Shown here: one piece after another, positions 23,957-33,556 of the stretch
Layout of the letters: every line of letters starts with the position of its first letter
Numbering within the stretch: the first letter of the stretch is position 1
Source of the DNA: Chromera velia
Lineage: Eukaryota > Sar > Chromeraceae
NCBI GenBank assembly: GCA_018398765.1
Contig: JAHBMJ010000486.1
Span: 7,501 to 45,945, forward strand
Reading direction: 5' to 3'
Length of the DNA: 38,445 bases
Notes under the pieces: model-generated
The model's database searches: none
What the model saw: only the letters and a program-made list of their open reading frames with translations
What the model was told of the DNA's origin: nothing
Program-made: the position numbers and the translations under genes

Positions 23957-25218
23957 GGGGAGGGGAGGGGAGCTAGGGGAAGGAGGGGGGTGAGGTGGTC
24001 ATGTGGACTGAGAGCGTGAGCAGGCGGCGGGGTGTCTTTCTCTCTTTCTCTCTCTCTTCTTGTCTTCCTGTATTGCTTCCATTCTGTCTCTACGACTTGT
24101 TTGCTTTCTATCTTACTTTCTTACTTCCTTACTTGGAGAGGGCAAGGAGCGACTTTGGCAGTTGGGGTTCTGATTTGATTGACTGTTCCTTCCGTTTTCT
24201 CTTGGGAGGGGTTCGTTCAGTCGTCTGTTGGTTGGTGAGATCGCAAGACGTCAACAGGCGTGAGAGAGACAAGTTAAAGGGTCGAGGTCAGGAATGCATG
24301 TCTGCGCATGGATGGATGCAATCAAATCGAATGCCCATGCATCGATCCATGCAGCCTTGTCGCTTTTGAATTTAATTCAGCTGGGAGGGGATTGGGCAGC
24401 AAAGCGAAGGAAGATGCAGTGCTGCATGTAGAAGACGGAGGGTTGAAGGCGGACTCCCTAGCGGAGAATGATCAGTCTGAGAAGACGTACATAGTTGGAA
24501 CCTCGGAATCTGCCTGAGCAGAGAGTTTGATGATTAAGCTAGCTAGTGACAAACTTAAAAGTTCACTGGAAGAATGAGTGGAATTTAATGCTAGATTTAA
24601 TACCAGGAATGTAGCTAACTTAATTAGCCTTAGTGCAGCTTTTTGTATACATGCATATCACAGAATCACAAAAAAAAAAAACAATCTCGCTCTAGATCTC
24701 GCTATTGAATGCTATTATTAGCCTATTAAATCTTTGCGAATGATTTTATGTCAAAATTATTGTTTTTTTCTAGTTTTTTCTAAAGATTTTTTTGTTTTAA
24801 ACTTAAACTAAAAGATACGCTTTAACAACTGTTGTTTGTACTTAATTCTTTATACGTGTTACTTGCAGAAGTGCTAGCAAAAATGTTGCAACTTACAACT
24901 ATCAGGTTAAAAAAAAATCTTTCTGGCTATGTATGGCAAGATATGAATGATGCCTAGGATCACGTCAGGTATTGTCAGCAATTATATCATTGGTCTTAAT
25001 ACTTCTTTCATTATACACTAGGTTATACAGCGGACTGAGCGCATAAAACTGTCAGTGTGTAGTATAGCGTAACACATCACATGATGATTATGATGAATAT
25101 GAATCATAATGATTCAGTATGATTCAGCAATCTCTCAGTAGTACTACATATATGTCTAGATATATGCCGCCTAGTAATATATATATATATATATATATAG
25201 AATGATTTTTTTTGAATG

Positions 25219-25256
<38 letters not shown>

Positions 25257-26640
25257 TTAGTAGTTGAAGTATAGGGTACTAAGATCGAGCAAATGGACAA
25301 GGACCGCCAGTAGCATCATTGCCGCCATTTCTGTCGAGAGCCGCCTTCCCTCAACTGCCATAATGCAGTTGCTGCCTAGACCGCACTGAGCCGTCAGTGC
25401 ATCAACTGCTCGCAGCTGCTTTCCGGGCCACCACAAGCTGAGAGTGCCACAACTTTTCTACTGCGACGTCCCCTGTCTGCTCGCTAAGGATTACTGAGGA
25501 AGGCAAGGTTTCGGAAGTGCTTCTTTAGGGGGAGGGGATTCTTCATGACTCTTACATCTGTGTTTGGCCGTCTCCGTTTCTTCTGCCGGCCAACGTCTAT
25601 CCGTGCATACACCAGAGTATGGGGGGGATGCAAGGACGCTCCGCTGAGTTGCGAATATAAAGTTTGCAGTGTTTGTTTTCTTTTGTTAGGCAGTGAGTGC
25701 AAACTGTGCATGTGATCGAACTCTTTGATAGAGAAGGATACAAGGCACGATTTGTTCTATCTTTCTGTACAGCCACTGCATGGATTCTTTCTTTCCCTGT
25801 TGCTTTTCCAGTGTTGTGAAGCGCTCATCTTTTAAAAGGCAACAGACAGCCAGACCTAAGAGGCAGGCCAAAGAAAAGCAGACTTAAAAGGCAGGCCGAA
25901 GATAGACAGTCTTGTGATGCCTAGCCCTCTAACCTTGTTCTTGTGATGCCTAGCCCTCTGTCTCTCTGCTATCCTTTCATGTGTGCTCTTCAATCTTCAA
26001 CACTGGCAGGCAAGTGAAAGCAAGAAAAGATTTCATTGGCTCTCAGGCAGTCAGACCAAAAGGCTGTTTCATTCCCTTTGTCTTTATCTTTCCCTGGTGT
26101 TTCGCTTCCGTTTCTTTCTCTTTGCAAAGCTTGCATAGAAACGTAATCAAGGGGGGGAGTTGAAGTATAGGGTACCAGCCTGCCACGTATCCATGCTTGC
26201 TTCTAGACCTGGTGGGCCGAGCGTGCAGGCCGTGCCGCGTGGTGCCGAAGCGCCGTGCTGGCCGGGATAGGATTGCCGCGCGCGCATTCGATTTTGTACG
26301 ATTTGTGCCGCGCGCATTCAGCACCAGCCAGTTCAGATCGATTCACTTCGTGCAGCACTAGCTGATCGAATGCCTTTCGGCTGTTCGTTCTACTCTGCCT
26401 TGACGGAATTATGAAGTAGTTCCACCATCATGGAGATCTAGCTCTGCATTCCGTTTGACCATCATTTTGTTATTCTCTTTTTTAGTATGCTAAATATACA
26501 GATACAAAGAAGATGTCATTTAATGACAAGTTAATTCATCACACTCTCACTACTTGATGTTATTTCACTGCGGTGATATAATTGATATTTCAAGTATATA
26601 GTAGCTATATTCAGTATACTGCTAATGTATCGGCACGACG
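23957..26640. other. Convergent intergenic region between CSN2 and DCTPP1
   Basis: Contains the 3' ends of both flanking genes, but no clear AATAAA was located close to either stop. 23957-24520 is mixed sequence with no domain-bearing frame, and 24540-25170 is AT-rich. (TA)n tracts lie at 25175-25199 and 25218-25254. The stretch 25262-26175 is listed separately. No RNA gene was recognised. Confidence 0.5.
25262..26175. mobile_element. Candidate insertion bounded by an 18-bp direct repeat
   Basis: AGTTGAAGTATAGGGTAC occurs exactly at 25262-25279 and again at 26158-26175, enclosing 878 bp of less AT-rich DNA. An exact 18-bp duplication fits a target-site duplication made by LINE-type retrotransposition. 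Inside, a 20-bp phrase (CTTGTGATGCCTAGCCCTCT) is repeated at 25911 and 25940, and a GGCAGGCC-containing phrase is also doubled. No coding domain is visible, so a non-autonomous element or captured fragment is the likeliest content. The G run just before the second copy is the only tail-like feature. Confidence 0.45.
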
Positions 26641-27586
26641 TCATATGTGTCCATTCTGGTTCTTTTCGACTTCTGTACGAGCCGCAGCCATGACTTCCTC
26701 TTCAGAATATTCATTGTATTTCCGACTGGATCCTGCAATCACAAGGTCAGAGAGAAAAGCTGAAGTACTGCTAGAAGTACTGTACGTACTACAAAAGAAA
26801 AGGTTGCGCTGCAAGGCAAAAACAGCTTATCCACACAGTAAAAAGAATAACGGCGATCTCGTCACTCCGATTCGACGCGTGAATACATGAATGGGTGCAG
26901 AGGGTTGCTTTCGAATCGATCGAGGCACATGAACCGTCGAGTGGGTGTTTTTCTTCTTCCTTCGTTACTTACTTACTTGCTTCCGTGCTTTATTTCTGTT
27001 CGTCCTCTCCTTTCCTTTCGTTTCCTTTCCTCTCCTTCCTTCCTGCCTGCCTGCCTGGTTTCCTTCCTTTCTTTCCTTCTTTCTTTCTTTTTTTTTGTCT
27101 TCTGCTGTTCCTTTTTCCTCATTTCAGTCATCCGGGCCATCCATTCATTTGCTCCCTCACTTACTCGGTCCTTTTCTCTCCTTCTTTCTCTTTACTGTGG
27201 GTGTTTTTTGTGCTCGTGTCTGTCAGATTGCATATCCTCTCGCGATCGATTGCTATTTCATTTCGTTCCACTGTGTACGTTCTGAGGGATACTTGGCCTA
27301 CTACATACCTCACTCACTTCACACAGACGTGCGGACATGCAGACATACCTTTGGTCAGTTTTGCAGGATACTTTCGCGCATTCTTTTGGAGTTTTTGGCT
27401 GACAGCCTCCGAGAGGTCCACTCCACAACGGTCGGCCAATCTGAAAGGAAGGAAACACGGGCGGCCAGTTTAAAGGGAGACAGACACAGACAGAAAGGCA
27501 GGCAGGCAGGCAGGTAGATAGGCAAGAACACAGGCAAAAAACAAGGGAAATTCATGTGTGTGCGTCTCTCTCTCTCTCTCTCTCTC

Positions 27587-27620
<34 letters not shown>

Positions 27621-29388
27621 TGAGTGAGTGAGTGAGTGTGTGTGTGTGAGTGTGTGTGTTCCCTTCCTTTCACTTGCAGACCAAGTAGACTCCCATGCAG
27701 ACACAGAGCAGAGACGACACAAGCTCGTCAGTTCCTTCGGCGTTCTTTTTATCCTTTTCTTTCATGGCGTTCCTTGACTTCCACCCCTCCCCTCCCCTCC
27801 CCTCCTCTGGATCATGCAGCTGTCAGACAGACAGACCTGACGAGGTACATGAGACAGTCAGAGATCTCTTCTCCCACGTGGAACTGCATACATGCGTGCG
27901 TGTGCATGATAGGCTGCCAGGACATGTCCCACTCGAGGAACAGAGAGGAAGAAAGTAGGTAGAGGGAACCGAAGAGTCCCTTGAGAAAGCAATCAATTCG
28001 TTTTCTGTGCTGGTGTTTGTTGCCACAATCAACTAGACAAATGAAAGGCAGAGCGAGAAAATGGATCGCTGTTGGGGCCGCAGGGAAAGAGGGAGAGAGA
28101 GGGGGAAAGAGAGAGAGAGAGCGTTTTGTGGAGGGACTCGGAGCGCATGTATGCAGCTGTCTATTTAGTCTGGTAGTCTCAGTGCATGCATGTGTCATTC
28201 TTTGTGCCTGTTCTGGTCGGCAGCTCAGAGTGTTTCCCTGTCTTCCACCTGTTCTTCCATGTCCGCGTCGATGTTTCTGCCTTTTCTTTTTTCCTGTCTC
28301 TTCACGCGGGGCCCTCCCTCCCACAGAAGAGGAGAGGTTTTTTCTCTTTCTCTGCATAAAGTCTCGTTAGGCCTGGAGAGGCACAAAGAGTGGGGGGTAC
28401 CTTATCCAGCGTTTTTCTTTTATTTTCTCTTCTTTCCTTTTCTTCTCTTCTCTTCTCTTGTCCTTCTTTTCTGTCTGACCTTCTCTTCTTCCCTGAAGTC
28501 CGGCAGCCCCGGCTGCACCTCCCCCTTCCATTGGAAGATCTCAGACAGCTCCCCCACCTCCCCCACCAGCGCACACAACAGATTCCTCGGAGTGTGGAAC
28601 TGGTCCCTGAAGGCAGACAGACAGGACCTCTGAGAGACATACAGCAGTGTCAGATGGATCTCCAAGGAGAGGAGAAGAGAAAACACGCTGGGCCGTCTCA
28701 CTACCGCAACTAATCCGGCAGTCCATTCTCCGACTACAGATGGGCCGACTCGGCCAATTTCGAGGCACCCGCGATTCAGCACGAAGCGAGAAAACACTAA
28801 GATGCAAGCAAATTCTGTTCGAGTCCAGCTCTTTATCATCCCTGCCTTCTGTTTGCATGCCGAAGAGAGAACACCCCGAAATAGGCCACCTCGATCCTCC
28901 TCATGCATGCACTTGCGCTCAAACAAGCGAACAAGGAATTTAAGAGGCATCCAGAAAGATATTTAATTGAACTGAATGAAAAAAAGAACTCCGAGAGCTG
29001 CAGACACAGAGAAGACCAAGGGGACTTGGCAGACGTGCACGAGCGCACTTCTCTCCCACTTTCTGTCCTTTCATAAACTTTAGGGGGATTGTCGGACAGA
29101 GAGAGAGACAGAGAAAGATCAGAGAGAGAAATTGTGAAGCGGCCCAGTACGGTTGAAGTGCACCGAATCAAAATTGAGTGAATAAAATCAACGCCCAAGA
29201 AAGCAAGAAAGAAATGCGCGGCCTCACCAGTCTCGTTCTACAGCAAAATTTCTGAGACAATCTCTGAGCTCCTCTAGGGTGAGAGGGGACGGAGGGGCGG
29301 CGGGAGAAGAAGAAGGAAGAGAACCAGAACCGTCCGTCGGCCCCGTCTCCTTCTCTCCCTCAACTGCTCTTGCTGTGCTTGCACTCAT
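26641..29388 (-). CDS. DCTPP1: dCTP pyrophosphatase 1-like, MazG-type NTP pyrophosphohydrolase (5 exons, 172 aa)
   Basis: Exons (minus): 29388-29228, 28606-28480, 27883-27837, 27440-27349, 26732-26641; introns 621, 596, 396 and 616 bp; 519 nt in frame. The enzyme family cleaves dCTP and modified dCTPs to the monophosphate plus pyrophosphate, cleaning the nucleotide pool, and works as an all-alpha tetramer. Visible marks: LRNFAVERDW then DQFHTPRNLLCALVGEVGEL, with metal-ligand acidic residues E70 and E73; EIFQWKGE; EEISDCLMYLV with E102 and D105, completing the ExxE...ExxD set; then LADRCGVDL, KLQKNARKYPAKL and GSSRKYNEY. Length matches the ~170-residue animal and plant enzymes. The start is the ATG at 29388, because the frame upstream has no ATG before a stop. 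The N-terminal ~35 residues are Ser/Pro-rich and not conserved. It is head-to-head with SufD. Spurious Ser/Leu/Phe-rich plus-strand frames overlap its introns. Confidence 0.93.
27564..27659. repeat. (CT)n(GT)n compound microsatellite in DCTPP1 intron 3
   Basis: A CT run is followed by a GT run with GAGT tetramers inside. It lies within the intron 27836-27441 and creates plus- and minus-strand spurious frames. Confidence 0.95.
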
Positions 29389-29822
29389 CTTCAGATTTTG
29401 ATGATTTTCCTCCTTCAGTCGACGCCTTACCACATGGCACTGATATCAAGCTGTAGAAGGCTACAACATGCTATGAATATGACGAACAGCAAGATCCGAC
29501 ACCAATATTGATAGTCAGACTAACTCAAATCTCCTGGCATGCAGCACGGAGCTCTGTGACGGCCGCGGAGCTTGCATGGGTCCGACCAAACTTTGCGCGC
29601 GCGGGCCGACAACGTTCGCGTATGCATGGGCCGGGCACTGGGCCCGCTTGAAATCCCGGCCGTCCAGCAGAGTAAACCGGCCCCAAATGTGTGTGAGCTC
29701 AGCTCTGATCGACGTTGACAAACCATTGAGAAGAGCTTCTGGGCAAGAAGAGAAGGAAGGGCGTAGAGGGAATAGGGACACGGAGCTCGAGTACTGAAGA
29801 GAAGACACAAAGAAGCAGAGCA
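29389..29822. promoter_or_regulatory. Divergent intergenic region between DCTPP1 and SufD
   Basis: 434 bp separate the two start codons, so both promoters and 5' UTRs share this space. CTCCTGGCATGCAGC at 29531-29545 nearly repeats the 15-mer of the other divergent region. A GC-rich core follows (29560-29670), with two further GCATGG/GCATGC-like words at about 29572 and 29624. No TATA element was seen. Confidence 0.5.
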
Positions 29823-30964
29823 ATGCCTAACATGAAGGAACCCCTATCAACCCGTTTGTTAGCTCTTCTTTCCCTGTGGCTGGGCTTCTGTCGGCAGTCT
29901 GCGTTTGGCTTTCGTCCCCTTTTCTCAGGCAGTGCATCGAGGGGGACGTGGAAGGTGAGGAGACGGGAGGAGAAGGAAGGGCGGCAAGAAGTTGTTCGTG
30001 CTCATGTGGTGGCGTCTCCTTTTGCTTTTGACGCGTAGAGTGAGGAGAGTGAAGGTCCACTGCTCTCGTTCACTCTTTCTTTCTTTCGCCTCCTCTTTCT
30101 TCTGTCCTTTCGAATGGAAGCCACAAGGTTCTCACAGAGAGCTCCCGCCCCTACACGCTTCTATTCAGCTCTCAGAGAAGGGTGATGAGAAGGAGACGGG
30201 GACGGGAAGGGAATGCGTGCGTCAATTGGAGGGCGCATCTCTCACCCGCCCTTTCCCCTTCTTCCTCCCCCTTCTCCTCCGCCCCCTCCCCTTCTCTTCC
30301 TGTGCAGAAGCGTATCAGAATGACAACATAAAGTGTAACCCTAGGGGATGAAACAGCAGGACTGCGTGACCCTCTAGTCCAACGCCCTGCGTGGCCCCTT
30401 GCTGTTTGTCTCCTGACTTCTTCCCCACCCCCCCTGCGTGCATGCAGAGATCTTCTTCCTCCCCTTCAGCGCTTCTGGTCGAGCGAGAGACGGCCGCTGT
30501 GCCCCCGTCCCCAGCAGGGGAACCCACCACCCCCCTGGCAGCCCCCGTTTTGGATCTCGAGGGAGAGGCTGCCCCCAAGACGACGCTGATCGAGGAAGGC
30601 GCCCTCCATCTGAGGGAATACCCAGGGGGTCTGTCTGCGTGCGTGCGTCCGTCCGTGCGTGCGTGCATGCGTGTGTTCTGTTTTCTCCTCTCTCTTTTCT
30701 TTTTAGGGGGCGGACTCTGTGCGTGTCTGGTTGCGGGTGTGCATGCGTGTCTGTGGCCCTGTCAGCCGCAGGTGTATGCGTCTGCATATTTGTGTGTGCA
30801 GACACGGGAAAGTGAATTCTCTCTCTCTCTCTCTTTCTCTCCCCCTCTCCCTCCCTCTCCCTCTCCCCCTCTCTCTCTCTCTCTCTCTCCCTCCTCTCCC
30901 TCTCTCTGTGCTCTCTCTCTCTCTCCCTCTCTCTGTGCTCTCTCTCTCTCTCCCTCTCTCTGTG

Positions 30965-31002
<38 letters not shown>

Positions 31003-31032
31003 GTGTTCTCTCTGTCTCTCCCTCTCTCTGTG

Positions 31033-31094
<62 letters not shown>

Positions 31095-33524
31095 GTCTAT
31101 CGGTTCCCTGGACGCAATTTGAGGAGCAGAGGGAGGCCTGGTGGAATGGAATTGTCAACTCCCGCAGTCCCGATGTGGTGAGTGCCTTGGTGGAGCAGAC
31201 CAGAGCCGTGGGGGAGACGGCGCTGAAGTCTGTGCCGAATCCCACGAGGAAGTTGGAGGCCTTCCGCCACCAGAAGAATTTGGACAAGCTGTACCAGACA
31301 CAGTTCAAGTCCTCCTCAGATGGCAAAACAGTGAGTGTGTCTCGAGAAGCCCTCAGCCCCTTTGTGTGTGACGAGGCCGAGGATGTGCTGGTCCTCGTGA
31401 ACGGAGTGGTGCGGCCTGAGCTCTCCGCTTTGAGCTCGGCCAGCGAATTTTATCTCGGCAGCTTGGGGGGGGCGGGTGATGAGATTGTGTCCGTGTTGGA
31501 ACGGGAGGGTCTCCTGTCGTTTATTCCTGAGTGGACGAATTTCGATCAGCTGAGGGACTACGAGGACAGCTACCCTGTCTTTGACAGGTAGGTGGTGGGT
31601 AGGTGGGTTTCCTTTTGCTTGTAATCATCGTGGTTGGTTGGGACCTAGGTGGTGGATTTTGTTCGTTCAGTTGTTTGTGCTGCACCTGACGAACCGTAAT
31701 TGGTTGGGATGAAGGTCTGGCCTCCTCGCGGACTGGGACCACATTTGAAAGCTCCACGGACCAACCGCCTCTCACTCACTCATAAGAAAACTTCTTTGCA
31801 AGGACCCGTCCAGATTTGTTTGTGAGAGAAAACCTTTGCCGTTCGGGACGAAAGGATTCACTTGACATTGGCTGCTGAAAAATACGGAAGACCTGCTAAG
31901 ATGCAGGTTGTCTGTCTCTTTCGATTTCGACAGTTGAGTGGGGCAGTGTGTCGTCAGAAGTGCTGGATACAAAAAAGTCAAGGCAGGCGTCCACATATTC
32001 CTACACAAATGGAGAAAAGGAAAACCCGTCGCACATCTGTCTGCGTGTCTTTCTTTCTGACTGTCTGTGCCTATGTGTGTTCGGGTGTGTGCAGAAAGAA
32101 GTTCGATCACGGCATGGCGAAGTTCGCTGCCCTCAACCTTGCATGTGCCAGCGACGCCGCTGTGCTCCGGGTGAATCCGGGGGTGAAGGTGGAGAAACCT
32201 TTGCAAGTCAGTCCGTGACCTGTCCCATGTTGTATTGTCTGCCTGCATGTGTGCATGTGCGTGTCTCTTTTCCTCTCTCTCGCTCTCTCTCTCGTGTGCA
32301 CCGAGGTACCTCCTCTTTCAGAGCAACTTCCACACAGAGTGTGGCACCTTCCCCCTTCGTGTCGATACCCTCTGTCCTTTTGCCTGTCGAGGTGTCGATC
32401 TGATGAGTGGGTTGCCGGCGTACATGAGTGACCAATCAACCTGAAAGGATCAGACCTCTTTTCAAACTCCTGCCGAGGAAAGCAGGTCTGCCTCCTTTTC
32501 AACGCACCCGAAAATTCCTGTCTCCCTTCTTCCTTCCTCACTATCGTCGTCACTGCGCATTCATTCATGAACCCACCCAGCTACCCACCCACAAAGCCAT
32601 ACAGAATGAAAATCCCATTCAAATCTCATTCATGGATTCATTCATTCTTCGTGATTCCCTTCTCTCTGTCTCTCTGCAGATCCTGCATGTCGCAGTGGCT
32701 CCCGAAGAAAGCGACGCAGAGACTCTCCCGACGGCGTCACATCCTAGAGTTATCCTGTCAATGGGAGAGGGCGCTCAGGCACGGTCGGTCTGTCAGTGTT
32801 TTCTTTTCTTTCTTTTGAAATGGAAGAGGGGAAGGAAAGAAAAGCACGACAGACGTCATGGCAACCCGAAAGAGTGTGAGAATGGATGTTCTCAGTGCAA
32901 GGAGAGAGAAAGGACGCATTTACGCAAAGGGTTCCTGTCTGACTCATTCTCTCTCTATCAAGTCTGTTTTCCTTGTTTTTCTTCGGATTCTTCTCTTCTG
33001 ATCCCTCTTTCCTTTTTTGTTTCATGTAAGAGTAGAACTGGTTCTTGCTTCCTTTTTCCGTCCTCGTCTCTCTTCCTCTCAGGGTAGTCCACTCGAGCGT
33101 TTCCATCTCCTCTTCTTCTTCTTCTGCTGCTGCTGCCGAGGGAGAGACGCCCAAGGGGGGACTTGTGAACGGTGCCACTGTTGTGGGCATGGGGGAGGGC
33201 GCAGAGTTGAAGTTGGACGTGCTGCAGGAGTTGGAGGAGGGCAGGGGATGGTGGCACTGGGAACAGATGGCCGTCAGGAACGCTCCCAAGGTGGGAAGGG
33301 AGGGAAGTTGGGGGGAATGCTAGGTTGGGGGGGGTCTCTCTCTTGCAAGGGTGACATGGGAGGGACTCGATCGATCGATCGATCGATCGATCGATCGATC
33401 GATCGATCTGTGTTTTGTACTCTTTCTTTCTTTCTTTCTTCCTTCCTTCCTTCCTTCCTTCCTTCCTTCTTTCTTTCTTTCTTTCCTTCCTTTCTTTCTT
33501 TCTTTCTTTCCCGCTTGCGTGGTG

Positions 33525-33556
<32 letters not shown>

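Noticed and set aside
26895-27517. Plus-strand Ser/Leu/Phe-rich frames (about 190 codons)
   Set aside because: They are antisense to DCTPP1 introns and exon 4 and consist of CTTC-type repeats with no domain.
27660-27740. Possible DCTPP1 exon reading LVSSLLCVCMGVYL
   Set aside because: The exon at 27440-27349 gives the conserved LADRCGVDL...KNARKYP in the correct phase, so this resemblance is chance.
30306-30350. Possible extra SufD exon after TGTGCAG
   Set aside because: It has an early in-frame stop and no suitable donor. Exon 1 joins exon 2 (30448) in phase without it.
13800-31091. Strand bias of pyrimidine tracts toward the sense strand of genes
   Set aside because: Transporter introns 4 and 5 have purine-rich sense strands while introns 1 and 3 do not, so there is no consistent relation to transcription.
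30703-31591. Long open frames on both strands (up to 290 codons) over the CT/GT tract
   Set aside because: Most of the length is microsatellite translated as Ser/Leu or Arg/Glu. Only 31095-31587 on plus is a real exon (SufD exon 3).
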